Source of the DNA: Cereibacter ovatus
Lineage (GTDB): Bacteria; Pseudomonadota; Alphaproteobacteria; Rhodobacterales; Rhodobacteraceae
Direction: 5' to 3'
Assembly: GCF_900207575.1 (NCBI RefSeq)
Contig: NZ_OAOQ01000013.1
Coordinates: 1-64,000, forward strand
Length of the DNA: 64,000 nucleotides
The notes below the pieces were generated by a model, which saw only the letters and a program-made list of their open reading frames with translations, did not search any database and was not told the origin of the DNA. Below are positions 18,798 to 28,173 of this stretch, piece by piece. Each line of letters opens with the position of its first letter. Position 1 is the stretch's first letter. A program made the position numbers and the translations under genes.

Positions 18798-20177
18798 ATG
18801 TTCCTTTCCGTCTTCGACATCTTCAAGGTCGGCGTCGGCCCGTCCTCGTCGCATACGATGGGGCCGATGGTGGCGGCGGCCCGCTTTCTTGACCGGCTGC
18901 GCGCCAGCCCGTTCCATGCCCATGGCGTTGCCGCCTCGCTGCACGGCAGCCTGGCCTTCACCGGCGTGGGCCATGCAACCGACCGCGCCACCATCCTCGG
19001 CCTCGCCGGGTTCGACCCCGCCAGCTACGACGCAAGCCGCGCCGACGACGTGCTGGCCAGGATCCACACGCAAAAGGTGATCGAGCCGCCCGGCCTTGGC
19101 CCGCTGCGCTTCGACCCCGACAAGGATCTGCGCTTCGACTATGGCCCGCCGCTGCCGGGCCACGCCAACGGCATGAAGATCTTCGCCACCGACGCACAGG
19201 GCGACGTGCTGCTGGCCGAAACCTATTACTCGGTCGGCGGAGGCTTCGTGCTGACCGAAGCGGAACTGACCGAAAGCCGCGCCGACCGGCCGAAATCCGG
19301 CCCCGCCGTCCCGTTCCCGTTCGAAACCGCCCAGCAAATGCTGGGCATGGCCGAAGCCTCGGGGCTGTCCATCGCGCAGATGAAGCGGGCGAACGAACTT
19401 TCCCTGCGCCCCGCAACCGAGCTTGACGCAGGAATGGCCCGAATCTGGCAGGTGATGACCGACTGCATCAACCGCGGCATGGCGACCGGCGGAACACTTC
19501 CGGGCGGACTGCATGTCCGCCGCCGCGCAAAAGGCATCCACGAGGCGCTGATGGCCGAACGCGGCCTGAACATGACCGCGCCCCACACGATCAACGACTG
19601 GATGAGCCTTTACGCCATGGCGGTGAACGAGGAAAACGCCGCCGGCGGACAGGTGGTGACCGCCCCCACCAACGGCGCGGCCGGCGTGGTGCCCGCGGTG
19701 ATCCGCTACTGGCTTGATCATGTCCCCGGCGCCTCACCGTCCCGACTGGGCGATTTCCTGCTGACCGCCGCCGCCATCGGCGGGCTGGTCAAACACAACG
19801 CCTCGATCTCGGGCGCGGAATGCGGCTGCCAGGCCGAGGTCGGCTCGGCCGCCGCCATGGCCGCCGCAGGGCTCGCCGCCGTCCTCGGCGGCACCCCCGC
19901 CCAGGTCGAGAACGCCGCCGAAATCGCGCTGGAACATCACCTCGGCATGACCTGCGACCCGGTCCGGGGCCTTGTCCAGGTGCCCTGCATCGAACGGAAC
20001 GGCCTTGGCGCGATCAAGGCGGTCTCGGCCGCCAGCCTCGCCCTGCGCGGCGACGGCGAACACCTCGTCAGCCTCGACGTCTGCATCGAAACCATGCGCC
20101 AGACCGGCCGCGACATGCACGAGAAATACAAGGAAACCTCACTCGGCGGCCTCGCCGTCAACGTCCCGAACTGCTGA
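18798..20177 (+). CDS. sdaA: L-serine ammonia-lyase (iron-sulfur type)
   Basis: The 459-aa enzyme converts L-serine to pyruvate and ammonia. It is the single-chain type: an N-terminal ACT-like beta domain starts at [20 protein letters not shown], and the alpha domain carries the cysteines for the [4Fe-4S] cluster in GAECGCQ and in TCDP...VPC. The start at 18798 has AGAGG 8 nt upstream. The open frame continues 315 codons to the left but only as the antisense of rpiA and its leader. It is divergent from rpiA across 184 bp. A dispersed hairpin element lies 12 nt after its stop. Confidence 0.92.
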   Translation: MFLSVFDIFKVGVGPSSSHTMGPMVAAARFLDRLRASPFHAHGVAASLHGSLAFTGVGHATDRATILGLAGFDPASYDASRADDVLARIHTQKVIEPPGLGPLRFDPDKDLRFDYGPPLPGHANGMKIFATDAQGDVLLAETYYSVGGGFVLTEAELTESRADRPKSGPAVPFPFETAQQMLGMAEASGLSIAQMKRANELSLRPATELDAGMARIWQVMTDCINRGMATGGTLPGGLHVRRRAKGIHEALMAERGLNMTAPHTINDWMSLYAMAVNEENAAGGQVVTAPTNGAAGVVPAVIRYWLDHVPGASPSRLGDFLLTAAAIGGLVKHNASISGAECGCQAEVGSAAAMAAAGLAAVLGGTPAQVENAAEIALEHHLGMTCDPVRGLVQVPCIERNGLGAIKAVSAASLALRGDGEHLVSLDVCIETMRQTGRDMHEKYKETSLGGLAVNVPNC

Positions 20178-20188
20178 CCGCTCCCCCC

Positions 20189-20236
20189 TTCATTCTGGCC
20201 CAAATATCCCGGGGGTCCGGGGGCAGCGCCCCCGGC
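20189..20236 (+). repeat. Dispersed hairpin-bearing repeat, copy 1
   Basis: A 48-nt element begins TTCATTCTGGCCCAAATATC and ends in a hairpin CCGGGGGC-AGC-GCCCCCGG. It starts 12 nt after the sdaA stop, in the same orientation as the gene. It is identical to copy 2 (50657-50704) at 47 of 48 positions and nearly identical to copy 3 (51984-52034, minus). A terminator-like role after genes is possible, but the 5' half is also conserved, so it is more than a simple stem. Confidence 0.9.
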
Positions 20237-20349
20237 GCCGGCAACCAGCACCCCGCTGCCACATCAGGCGGTCCGGTCCGCCCCCGACGTCGGCCACCGA
20301 AACCACCACCCCACTGGACGCCCCCCACCGCGCAGGCTACCGCTTTGCC

Positions 20350-21276
20350 ATGACCCAGCCTCCTGACCGCATCCTTCCCGGCGTCGCGCTGATGATCGCC
20401 TTCTGCATCCTCGCGCCGCTTCTCGATGTCTGTGCCAAACTGGCCTCGGCCACGCTTCCCGTGGGCCAGATCACCGGCGCGCGGTTTCTGGTGCAGGCGG
20501 TGCTGATGCTGCCGGTGGTGCTGGTCCTGCGCCCCGACTGGCGGATGTCGCCGCGCATGGCGGGGCTTGTGGCCATCCGCGCGCTGTTCCTGATCCTGTC
20601 GACCTACAGCTTCGTTGCGGCCATCACCGTGATGCCGATCGCCGATGCGCTGGCCATCGCCTTTGTGGAACCCTTCATCCTGCTGATCCTTGGCCGGATC
20701 CTGTTCGGAGACGAGGTCGGCCCGCGCCGGATCGGGGCCAGCCTTGTCGGCTTCGGCGGCGCGCTGATGGTGATCCAGCCCTCGCTTGCGGCCTTCGGGC
20801 TCGTGGCACTCTGGCCGCTGGGCACCGCCTTCTTCTTCGCCTTCTACATGCTGGTCACGCGGCAGATGTCGCGCGGGATGCATCCCGTGACCATGCAGCT
20901 TCACACCGCGCTGGCGGGGGTGCTGATGATGCTGCCCGTGCTGCTTATGGCCGAGGCGCTGGCGATCCCGACGCTGGATCCGGTGATGCCTTCGGGCGTC
21001 GCATGGCTCTGGCTGTTCGGCGTGGGCTTCTGGGCCTCGGCCAGCCACATCTGCATGACCTATGCGCTGAAATTCGCGCCATCAGCGACGCTTGCCCCGC
21101 TGCATTACCTTGAAATCGTGGCCGCCGTGGGCCTTGGCTTTGCGGTGTTCGGCGATTTCCCCAACCCGATGACATGGGCCGGCATCGCCACCATCGTGGC
21201 CTCGGGTCTCTATATCATCCACCGCGAGAGGATCTCGGCCCGCGCCGCCCGGACCAGCCCGGCACCAGCGCGCTAA
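20350..21276 (+). CDS. EamA/DMT family transporter
   Basis: This 308-aa inner-membrane protein has about ten hydrophobic segments in two EamA repeats, the usual organisation of drug/metabolite exporters. The second repeat starts near LWPLGTAFFFAFYMLVTR. The ATG at 20350 (MTQPPDRILPGVAL) is the first plausible start after the sdaA region, although no clear ribosome-binding site precedes it. The substrate is unknown. Its last 62 bp overlap the end of the thiamine pyrophosphokinase gene on the other strand, an unusual tail-to-tail overlap. Confidence 0.85.
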   Translation: MTQPPDRILPGVALMIAFCILAPLLDVCAKLASATLPVGQITGARFLVQAVLMLPVVLVLRPDWRMSPRMAGLVAIRALFLILSTYSFVAAITVMPIADALAIAFVEPFILLILGRILFGDEVGPRRIGASLVGFGGALMVIQPSLAAFGLVALWPLGTAFFFAFYMLVTRQMSRGMHPVTMQLHTALAGVLMMLPVLLMAEALAIPTLDPVMPSGVAWLWLFGVGFWASASHICMTYALKFAPSATLAPLHYLEIVAAVGLGFAVFGDFPNPMTWAGIATIVASGLYIIHRERISARAARTSPAPAR

Positions 21277-21916
21277 GCGCCGCATCCAGCCGCCGCCGCG
21301 GCAGGATCACCAGCATCCCCGGCGTGTCGAACGTCAGCCGCACCTCGGGCGCGGTCACCTCGTTCGAGGTGCCGATCCGCGCATCGGGCGCAAAGTCCAT
21401 GCCCGCGATCGGCCAGCGCAGTCCCTCGCTTTCGCCCCGCACCGCGCCCAGCGGAAACAGCGAGAACCGCTCGCCCACCGCCAGCCGCAAGGTCAGTTCG
21501 GCGGGGGCGGCAAACACCACATCCTGCGGGCCCAGCAGCAGGCAGGGCAGCCCGGCCCGCCGCACCAGCACGTTCATCACCGCAAGTCCGTGGTCGATCC
21601 GCGCCCCCGCCCCCCCCAGCGCCAGCACGAACGGCGCGTGGATGTTGCGCAGGCATTTGTCGAAATCGGTGGTTTCCTGTTCGGGCAGGTGGTGAATGCG
21701 CCCCGCCAGTGCCTGCCGCCCGGCAGCAGACAGCGAATCCATGTCGCCGATCACCGCATCGGGGGCAAAGCCCAGCCGCAGCGCACTGTCGGCCCCGCCA
21801 TCCGCCGCCACCAGCCGCGGCGCCCGCGCCAGCGCCAGCCGAAGGTCGCGCCGCGTCACCGGCCCGCCAGCCAGAAGGGTGACCCCTTCGCAAGATTGGA
21901 CAATCGGATGATTCAT
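21215..21916 (-). CDS. Thiamine pyrophosphokinase
   Basis: The 233-aa cytoplasmic enzyme transfers a pyrophosphate from ATP to thiamine to form thiamine diphosphate. TPK motifs are present in order: ADGGADSAL, IGDMDSL, ETTDFDKCL and GGAGARIDHGLAVMN in the N-terminal half, followed by the beta-rich thiamine-binding domain (FSLFPLG onward). The start is placed at 21916 (MNHPIVQSC). An ATG 17 codons earlier lies in the leader region and is less likely. The C-terminal 20 residues (after LDAALSALVPG) are encoded in the overlap with the DMT transporter and look like an extension. Confidence 0.87.
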   Translation of the reverse strand: MNHPIVQSCEGVTLLAGGPVTRRDLRLALARAPRLVAADGGADSALRLGFAPDAVIGDMDSLSAAGRQALAGRIHHLPEQETTDFDKCLRNIHAPFVLALGGAGARIDHGLAVMNVLVRRAGLPCLLLGPQDVVFAAPAELTLRLAVGERFSLFPLGAVRGESEGLRWPIAGMDFAPDARIGTSNEVTAPEVRLTFDTPGMLVILPRRRLDAALSALVPGWSGRRGPRSSRGG

Positions 21917-21947
21917 CTGGATACTGTATTTTAGGAGATTTGCCGTT

Positions 21948-22055
21948 ATGCCTGCGCGTGGCCACAATCAATCCTTCAAATCACCCGACTTTGTCCGTCT
22001 ACAGGGTCAGGGCTCGGGGGCAGCCGAAGGTTCGAAGGGAGCGACCGTTCGATGA
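21948..22055 (+). CDS. Small ORF (35 aa) translationally coupled to the 538-aa gene
   Basis: The short frame reads MPARGHNQSFKSPDFVRLQG and continues to a total of 35 residues, ending ATVR. An AGGAG ribosome-binding site lies at 21933-21937, 10 nt before the ATG. Its stop overlaps the start of the next gene as ATGA (22052-22055), the same coupling used between genuine operon genes in this window. The leader before it is unusually A/T rich. It could be a small protein or a translated leader that controls the downstream gene. No function is recognised. Confidence 0.5.
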   Translation: MPARGHNQSFKSPDFVRLQGQGSGAAEGSKGATVR

Positions 22056-23668
22056 ACGGGGGAAGCAAGATCCTCACGGTTAGCTATGGCGCCTTTTCCT
22101 GCACGCTGGAGGGGTTTGACGACCCGTTCGCGGCGATGAAGGCGATTGCCGAGTATTTCCGGGATCTTGCCGCCGAAGACCGCCTTTTCGGCGCCGAGCC
22201 GCCGCAACCCGACCCCGATCAGCTTCACCGCATCGCCGAGGCCGCGCTGAACCAGCGGGTCGAGGCTCGCCCGGGGAATGGCACGGTGATTCTGCGCGCC
22301 GCCGCCGATCCGGCCAAGGGTGACGGCCGCGCCGAACAGCCCGCGACGCAAGAACCCGTTCCAGCGCAGACGCCCCCCGCCGCGTGGATCGATCCCGCTG
22401 CGACCGAAGGGGCCACGCATGGCCCTGACCTTGTCTCGCCGCCCGACCGGCCGGCGCCGATCTTCGGCGAACCCGCCGCAGACAAGGCGGCGCTTGCGGT
22501 TGCCCGTGCGCTGGCCACGCCCGCGTCCGATACGCCCGGCCCTGACAGTCATTCGACGCCGGACAGTCGGCCGCAGACCCTGACGCCACCCGCCGCGATT
22601 GCCTCCGACGTTCTGCCCGAAGATGTCCGCGACACCCCAGCCGACCTGCGTCCAGAGGATGCGACCGACACCGCAGCCGACTGGATGCCCGAAGACACCG
22701 CCGGCGACCTGTCGGACGCCGAGGAAGCCGCCCTTCTAGCCGCACTCGAAGCCCCCGACGAAACCGCCGCCCCCCACCCGGCCGATGATGCGGGGCTGCG
22801 GGCACTGATCGCACGGGCACAAGCCGAACAAACGGCCGAGGATGCCTGCGAGCTGTCCGAACGTCTGGAACGCGCCCGCGCCCGCGTGGTGCGCATCAAG
22901 CCCGAAGACGCCCCCGGTGCCGGCGGCGCCCCGGCCCGGCGACCCGACGGCACCGCCAGCCGCCAGCTTGCCGAAGCCACCAGCGAAGATGCGGTGGAAC
23001 GCATCCTTGACAAGGCCTCGTCCGAGATGCGGGCGCCGGAAAGCCGCCGCCGCATGTCGGCGCTGGCGCATCTGAAAGCCGCCGTCGCCGCCACCGTGGC
23101 CGAGCGTCTGTCGGGCGGGAACAACCATGATGGCGCAGCGGCCCGCCTTGGCGCCTACCGCGACGACCTTGCCCGCGTCGTGCGCCCCGGCACCGGCGCC
23201 GAACGGACGGCGCCACTGATGCTGGTGTCGGAACAGCGCATCGACCGGCCACAGGCCGATGTCGCGCCGCCGCCCGCGGCCATGGTCGCTGCGCCCGAGG
23301 ATGAAGACGAGGACGACGACGATCCCGAAGATGGCGCCCCGATTGCCGAACCCGGGGCCTTTTCGGCCTTCGTGCGCCGCCTTGGCAGTCAGGATCTGCC
23401 CGAACTGATCGAGGCCGCCGCTGCCTTTTCGGAACTGGTGGAAGGGCGGCCGCATGTCACACGGCCGCATCTGATGCGCTATGTCGCCTGTGTAGCACCC
23501 GAGGGCACGTTCAGCCGCGAAGCAGCGATGCGCAGCTTTGGCATCCTGCTGCGCGAAGGCCGGCTGGAAAAGGTCCGCCGCGGGCAGTTCGCCCTCGCCC
23601 AGGGAACCGAGACTCGGGCCACCGCTCTGCGCATGCTGGGTGCAAGCCGCACGCGCCCGATGGCGTGA
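22052..23668 (+). CDS. Uncharacterised Rhodobacteraceae-type protein (538 aa)
   Basis: I recognise the N-terminal opening (MNGGSKILTVSYGAFSCTLE, then FDDPF and a short helical segment) as typical of a conserved rhodobacterial protein of unknown function. Three parts are visible: an N-terminal conserved domain of about 75 residues, a long acidic, alanine- and proline-rich middle (about 75-420, including EDEDEDDDDPEDG near 415-427), and a C-terminal conserved segment of about 110 residues starting at FSAFVRRLGSQDLPELIEAAAAF. No signal peptide or membrane helix is seen, so it is probably cytoplasmic with a disordered linker. It is translationally coupled to the small upstream ORF. The DNA of its last codons is duplicated downstream. 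Confidence 0.8.
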   Translation: MNGGSKILTVSYGAFSCTLEGFDDPFAAMKAIAEYFRDLAAEDRLFGAEPPQPDPDQLHRIAEAALNQRVEARPGNGTVILRAAADPAKGDGRAEQPATQEPVPAQTPPAAWIDPAATEGATHGPDLVSPPDRPAPIFGEPAADKAALAVARALATPASDTPGPDSHSTPDSRPQTLTPPAAIASDVLPEDVRDTPADLRPEDATDTAADWMPEDTAGDLSDAEEAALLAALEAPDETAAPHPADDAGLRALIARAQAEQTAEDACELSERLERARARVVRIKPEDAPGAGGAPARRPDGTASRQLAEATSEDAVERILDKASSEMRAPESRRRMSALAHLKAAVAATVAERLSGGNNHDGAAARLGAYRDDLARVVRPGTGAERTAPLMLVSEQRIDRPQADVAPPPAAMVAAPEDEDEDDDDPEDGAPIAEPGAFSAFVRRLGSQDLPELIEAAAAFSELVEGRPHVTRPHLMRYVACVAPEGTFSREAAMRSFGILLREGRLEKVRRGQFALAQGTETRATALRMLGASRTRPMA

Positions 23669-23862
23669 CAAGACAGGCGCAGGCGGCAGCGCCGTTCAAC
23701 CCGGGGCAGCGCCGTTTCCCAAGGGGCGAAGACGCGGGCGCTGTGTATAGCGGATGCCGGCCGCACGCGCCCGAATGGCGTGACAGAACGGGCGCACAGG
23801 CGGCAGCGCCATTCAGCCCGGAGAGGCGCCGTTTCCCAAGGGGCGAAGACGCGGGCGCTGTG
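23646..23862. repeat. Direct duplication of gene end and 3' flank (two copies of about 100 nt)
   Basis: Copy A (23646-23745) and copy B (23760-23862) begin with GCCGCACGCGCCCGA and end in the same 35-nt block (23711-23745 and 23828-23862, no mismatch), with small indels between. Copy A starts inside the last codons of the 538-aa gene, so copy B carries a second, non-functional version of the gene's end including its TGA. Within copy A the 12-mer GGCAGCGCCGTT is itself repeated. No gene is seen here. Confidence 0.88.
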
Positions 23863-23913
23863 AATTTGGCACGCGCCCGCCGGACTGGAAAAAGGCAGGT
23901 GCCGGTCGGGGGG

Positions 23914-24171
23914 TCAGCGCGGAGGAGTGTCGCCCCTTTGGCTGACGGCATCGGGCTTCTGCTCGGGGTCGGGCTGGCCGACCCCGATGAAGATGGGCTT
24001 CATCGGCAGAATCCACAGGAAGCCAAGCCCGACATAGACCAGCAGTTCCAGCCAGAACGGCGGCCGGTCGAACAGGTTGACCACCGTCACCGCCACAACG
24101 ACATAAAGCGGCATGCCGACAAGCAGCACCAATAGCGACAGCCGCCTGCGGGTCTTGTAGCCAAGCGCCAT
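23914..24171 (-). CDS. DUF2842 domain membrane protein
   Basis: A small 85-aa protein with two predicted transmembrane helices (LSLLVLLVGMPLYVVVAVTV about residues 11-30 and a second around 40-58 ending WILPMKPIFIG) fits DUF2842, a family found in alphaproteobacteria. The start at 24171 (MALGYKTRRR) is supported by AGGAGGAAGG directly upstream. The open frame extends 23 codons further, but without a better site. It follows purA by 43 bp on the same strand and may be co-transcribed. Function is unknown. Confidence 0.82.
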   Translation of the reverse strand: MALGYKTRRRLSLLVLLVGMPLYVVVAVTVVNLFDRPPFWLELLVYVGLGFLWILPMKPIFIGVGQPDPEQKPDAVSQRGDTPPR

Positions 24172-24214
24172 GTGCCTTCCTCCTGCGAAGACGCCCAAGG
24201 GGGCGATGCGGGCC

Positions 24215-25507
24215 TCAGTCCTCGAACGGATCGGTGACAAGGATGGTATCGTCGCGCTCGGGCGAGGTCGACAGCAGCGCCACGGGGCACTGGATCAGCT
24301 CCTCGATCCGGCGGACATATTTCACCGCGGCGCCCGGAAGGTCGGCCCAGCTGCGCGCACCGGCGGTGCTTTCCTGCCAGCCCTCCATCTCCTCGTAGAT
24401 CGGGGTGCAACGCGCCTGCTGGTCGGCCGCGAAGGGCAGATGGTCCAGCCGTTCGCCATCCAGATCGTAGCCGACGCAGATCTTCAGCGTCTCGAACCCG
24501 TCCAGAACATCGAGCTTGGTCAGCGCGATCCCCGACACGCCACTGGTGGCGCAGGTCTGGCGCACCAGAACCGCATCGAACCAGCCACAGCGGCGTTTGC
24601 GCCCGGTGACGGTGCCGAATTCGCGGCCCCGCTCGCCCAGACGCTCGCCGTCGGCGTCCTTCAGTTCGGCCGGGAACGGGCCTTCACCGACGCGGGTGGT
24701 ATAGGCCTTGACGATCCCCAGCACGAAGCCGATGGCGCCCGGCCCGATGCCGGTGCCGGTCGCGGCCTGCCCGGCGATCACGTTCGACGAGGTGACAAAG
24801 GGATAAGTGCCAAAGTCGATATCCAGCAGCGCCCCCTGCGCGCCTTCGAACAGGATGCGCTTTCCGGCCTTGCGCATCTCGTTCATCACCTTCCACACCG
24901 GCTTGGCGTAGGGCAGAACCTTCGGCGCGATCTCGCGCAGCTGGGCCAGAAGCGCCTCGCGGTCGATGGGATCGATGCCCAGGCCACGGCGCAGCGCGTC
25001 ATGGTGCATCATCAGCCGGTCCACCCGCAGCGCAAGCGTTGCCTCGTCGGCCAGATCGGCCACGCGGATCGCGCGCCGGCCAACCTTGTCCTCATAGGCG
25101 GGGCCGATGCCGCGGCCCGTGGTGCCGATCTTGGCCACCGAATTCTGCTGTTCGCGGGCGCGATCCAGTTCCCCGTGCAGAGGCAGGATCAGCACCGCGT
25201 TTTCGGCCACCATCAGGTTTTCCGGGCCGATCTCGACGCCATCGGCGCGCAGCTTGGCGATTTCCTCGACCAGATGCCACGGGTCCAGCACCACGCCATT
25301 GCCGATCACGGACAGCTTGCCCGGCCGCACGATCCCCGAGGGCAGCAGCGACAGTTTGTAGACCTTGCCATCGATCACCAGCGTATGGCCCGCGTTGTGC
25401 CCGCCCTGAAAGCGCGCGATCACGTCGGCCCGCTCTGAAAGCCAATCGACGATCTTGCCCTTCCCCTCGTCGCCCCACTGGGCGCCTACGACGACGACGT
25501 TGGCCAT
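24215..25507 (-). CDS. purA: Adenylosuccinate synthase
   Basis: The 430-aa enzyme joins IMP and aspartate with GTP to make adenylosuccinate, the first committed step to AMP. The N-terminal GTP-binding motif [11 protein letters not shown] is at residues 8-18, HNAGHT is about 38-43, and the IMP-binding region [13 protein letters not shown] lies near 129-141. The length equals that of most bacterial PurA proteins. AAGGAACGGAC precedes the ATG at 25507. It is divergent from secG across 158 bp. Confidence 0.96.
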   Translation of the reverse strand: MANVVVVGAQWGDEGKGKIVDWLSERADVIARFQGGHNAGHTLVIDGKVYKLSLLPSGIVRPGKLSVIGNGVVLDPWHLVEEIAKLRADGVEIGPENLMVAENAVLILPLHGELDRAREQQNSVAKIGTTGRGIGPAYEDKVGRRAIRVADLADEATLALRVDRLMMHHDALRRGLGIDPIDREALLAQLREIAPKVLPYAKPVWKVMNEMRKAGKRILFEGAQGALLDIDFGTYPFVTSSNVIAGQAATGTGIGPGAIGFVLGIVKAYTTRVGEGPFPAELKDADGERLGERGREFGTVTGRKRRCGWFDAVLVRQTCATSGVSGIALTKLDVLDGFETLKICVGYDLDGERLDHLPFAADQQARCTPIYEEMEGWQESTAGARSWADLPGAAVKYVRRIEELIQCPVALLSTSPERDDTILVTDPFED

Positions 25508-25606
25508 GTCCGTTCCTTACGCTGGATTCAACCTTGCGCTCTATATAGCCCCGCCTGCCGGGACGGAACCGCAAATTCGCACCCCAAGACTGCGGCGCCG
25601 AAGGGC

Positions 25607-25635
25607 TTGCGGCGGCGGACGCATGGGCCTAGATA
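25607..25635 (+). promoter_or_regulatory. Candidate secG promoter
   Basis: TTGCGG (25607-25612) and TAGATA (25630-25635) are separated by 17 bp and lie 30 bp before the secG ATG. The TTG of the -35 element is the strongly conserved part in this family. It is a weak -10 match, so moderate confidence. Confidence 0.45.
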
Positions 25636-25665
25636 GGCGCGTCAGCATCTGAAGGCCTCGTCCGC

Positions 25666-26253
25666 ATGGAAAATGTCGTTCTCATCGTCCACCTGATCCT
25701 TGCGCTGCTGCTTATCGGGGTAGTGCTGCTTCAGCGGTCGGAAGGCGGCGGCCTTGGGATGGGCGGTGGCGGCGCGATGGCCGGCCGGCAGCCCGCCAAT
25801 GCGATGACCAAGCTGACGTGGCTGTTCGCGATCGCCTTCATCGGCACCTCGATCGCGCTGACGATCTTTGCCGCACGCAACTCGCATGGGACTTCGGTGG
25901 TGGACCAGTTCGGCGGTTCGGCCCCGCAACAGGCGCCCGCTGCGCCCGAAACGCCGCTGGGTGGCGACCTGCTGCCGCCGGCGCCGGTCAACGCACCGCT
26001 GACCCCGCCGCGCGCTGACGAGGGCGAGCCCGCAGTGCCGGCCCCTGTGGCGCCCGAAGCGCCCGTCACCCCCGAAGCGGTCGAACCGTCTGCCGTTGAA
26101 CCGGCACCGGCCGAAGTGCAGCCCGCCCCGGCACAGGAACAGGCGCCGGCCCCCGCGGCCGAAGCCCCGGCAGATCCGACCGAATCCGCCCCGGCCGAAG
26201 GCGTGGTGCCGTCGATCACCTATCCGCCGGCCGTCGGCGGCGCTGCGAACTAA
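25666..26253 (+). CDS. secG: Preprotein translocase subunit SecG
   Basis: A 195-aa SecG, the small membrane subunit that assists SecYE during protein export. Two transmembrane helices are visible, residues about 2-22 (ENVVLIVHLILALLLIGVVL) and 50-68 (LTWLFAIAFIGTSIALTIF), separated by the family motif LQRSEGGGLGMGGGG and MAGR. The remaining 120 residues form a proline-, alanine- and glutamate-rich tail, much longer than in E. coli SecG (110 aa in total). Such extensions occur in alphaproteobacteria and probably lie in the periplasm or remain flexible. The gene is upstream of pyrG, a common alphaproteobacterial order. Confidence 0.93.
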   Translation: MENVVLIVHLILALLLIGVVLLQRSEGGGLGMGGGGAMAGRQPANAMTKLTWLFAIAFIGTSIALTIFAARNSHGTSVVDQFGGSAPQQAPAAPETPLGGDLLPPAPVNAPLTPPRADEGEPAVPAPVAPEAPVTPEAVEPSAVEPAPAEVQPAPAQEQAPAPAAEAPADPTESAPAEGVVPSITYPPAVGGAAN

Positions 26254-26312
26254 CGCCCCACAATCCTTTGAGCGGCCCTGCAACCTGACGACAGCATCTA
26301 GCTGCCGCCCGG

Positions 26313-26341
26313 TTGCCTGAAGCCTTGCGATAGGCTATATC
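26313..26341 (+). promoter_or_regulatory. Candidate pyrG promoter
   Basis: TTGCCT (26313-26318) and TATATC (26336-26341) are spaced by 17 bp. The TATAT stretch is rare in this GC-rich DNA. An imperfect stem (CCCGAACCC with GGATTCGGG) at about 26341-26370 would sit at the start of the transcript, 50-78 nt before the pyrG ATG. Confidence 0.45.
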
Positions 26342-26418
26342 CCGAACCCCGTGATGGTGGGATTCGGGGCAGCCGATCGCACCCCCTTTAAACGACAGGT
26401 CACGGGAGATTCCACCGC

Positions 26419-28062
26419 ATGGCACGCTACGTCTTCATCACTGGCGGGGTGGTCTCTTCGCTTGGCAAGGGGCTTGCCTCGGCCGCACTTGGGGCGCTGT
26501 TGCAGGCCCGCGGCTTTTCGGTTCGGCTGCGCAAACTCGATCCCTATCTGAACGTCGATCCGGGAACGATGTCGCCCTTCGAACATGGCGAGGTGTTCGT
26601 CACCGATGACGGCGCCGAAACCGATCTGGACCTTGGCCATTACGAACGCTTTACCGGGGTTTCGGCGCGCAAGACCGATTCCGTCTCGTCCGGGCGGATC
26701 TATTCCAACGTGCTGGAAAAGGAACGCCGCGGCGACTATCTGGGCAAGACCATTCAGGTCATTCCGCATGTCACGAATGAAATCAAGGACTTCCTGACGA
26801 TCGGCGAAGACGAGGTCGACTTCATGCTGTGCGAGATCGGCGGCACGGTCGGCGATATCGAGGGCCTGCCCTTCTTCGAGGCGATCCGCCAGTTCGCGCA
26901 GGACAAGCCCCGCGGCCAGTGCATCTTCGTGCATCTGACGCTGCTGCCCTATGTCTCGGCCTCGCACGAGTTGAAGACGAAGCCCACGCAACACTCGGTC
27001 AAGGAGCTGCGCTCGATCGGGATTGCGCCGGACGTGCTGCTGCTGCGGTCGGAACATCCGATCCCGGAAAAGGAACGCGAAAAGATTGCGCTGTTCTGCA
27101 ACGTGCGCAAAGAGGCGGTGATCGCCGCCTATGACCTGAAGACGATCTACGAGGCGCCGCTGGCCTATCACCGCGAAGGTTTCGATCAGGCGGTGCTGGA
27201 TGCCTTCGGGATCTCGCCCGCGCCCAAACCGAACCTTGACCGCTGGACCGATGTGATGGACCGGCTGGAAAACGCCGAGGGCGAGGTTCGGGTGGCCATC
27301 GTCGGGAAATACACCCAGCTGGAAGACGCCTACAAATCCATCGCCGAGGCACTGACCCATGGCGGGATGGCGAACCGGACCCGCGTCAGGGCCGAATGGA
27401 TCAATGCCGAACTGTTCGAGCGCGAAGACCCAAGCCCGTTCCTGGAGGGCTTCCACGCCATCCTTGTCCCCGGCGGCTTTGGCGAACGTGGCACCGAAGG
27501 CAAGATCCGCGCGGCGAAATACGCGCGCGAAAAGGGCATCCCCTATCTGGGCATCTGCCTGGGGATGCAGATGGCGGTGATCGAGGCCGCGCGCAATCTT
27601 GCCCATGTCTCCGACGCAGGGTCCGAGGAATTCGACCACGAAATCGGCAAGAAGCGGTTCACTCCGGTGGTCTATCACCTGAAGGAATGGATCCAGGGCA
27701 ACCATCTGGTCGCGCGCAAGCATGACGACGACAAGGGCGGCACCATGCGTCTGGGCGCCTATACCGCGGCGTTGAAGCCCGGATCGCGCGTGGCGCAGAT
27801 CTATGGCGCAACCGAGATCGAGGAACGCCACCGTCACCGCTACGAGGTGGACGTGCGCTATCGCGAGGCGCTGGAAGACTGCGGGCTGACCTTTTCGGGG
27901 ATGAGCCCGGACGGCCGCCTGCCCGAGATCGTCGAGATCAAGGACCATCCGTGGTTCATCGGCGTGCAGTTCCACCCGGAACTGAAGTCGAAACCCTTTG
28001 CGCCCCATCCGCTGTTTGCCGATTTCGTCCGCGCCGCGGTCGATGTTTCGCGGTTGGTCTGA
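26419..28062 (+). CDS. pyrG: CTP synthase
   Basis: This 547-aa enzyme makes CTP from UTP with glutamine and ATP. The N-terminal synthetase domain starts with [20 protein letters not shown], which holds the P-loop, and contains the UTP site ([19 protein letters not shown]). The C-terminal class I glutaminase domain has the nucleophile in GICLGMQ and the catalytic His-Glu in VQFHPE. The length matches the family (about 545 aa). The ATG at 26419 is preceded by GGGAG. It follows secG by 165 bp and probably has its own promoter. A terminator-like hairpin follows. Confidence 0.97.
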   Translation: MARYVFITGGVVSSLGKGLASAALGALLQARGFSVRLRKLDPYLNVDPGTMSPFEHGEVFVTDDGAETDLDLGHYERFTGVSARKTDSVSSGRIYSNVLEKERRGDYLGKTIQVIPHVTNEIKDFLTIGEDEVDFMLCEIGGTVGDIEGLPFFEAIRQFAQDKPRGQCIFVHLTLLPYVSASHELKTKPTQHSVKELRSIGIAPDVLLLRSEHPIPEKEREKIALFCNVRKEAVIAAYDLKTIYEAPLAYHREGFDQAVLDAFGISPAPKPNLDRWTDVMDRLENAEGEVRVAIVGKYTQLEDAYKSIAEALTHGGMANRTRVRAEWINAELFEREDPSPFLEGFHAILVPGGFGERGTEGKIRAAKYAREKGIPYLGICLGMQMAVIEAARNLAHVSDAGSEEFDHEIGKKRFTPVVYHLKEWIQGNHLVARKHDDDKGGTMRLGAYTAALKPGSRVAQIYGATEIEERHRHRYEVDVRYREALEDCGLTFSGMSPDGRLPEIVEIKDHPWFIGVQFHPELKSKPFAPHPLFADFVRAAVDVSRLV

Positions 28063-28083
28063 CCTTCGGGCCGGCATGACCTG

Positions 28084-28124
28084 AAGGCCGCGCCGCCCCC
28101 TTCCCGCTTGTGCGGGCGGCCTTT
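28084..28124 (+). terminator. Terminator-like structure after pyrG
   Basis: Outer arms AAGGCCGC (28084-28091) and GCGGCCTT (28116-28123) pair, and a second stem CCCGC-TTGT-GCGGG lies inside. A short TTT follows. It starts 22 nt after the pyrG stop. Confidence 0.55.
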
Positions 28125-28173
28125 CCCTTGGCGGCCTTGCCGTGCTACCCCGCTTGGGGAACAGAGGTGTCGG

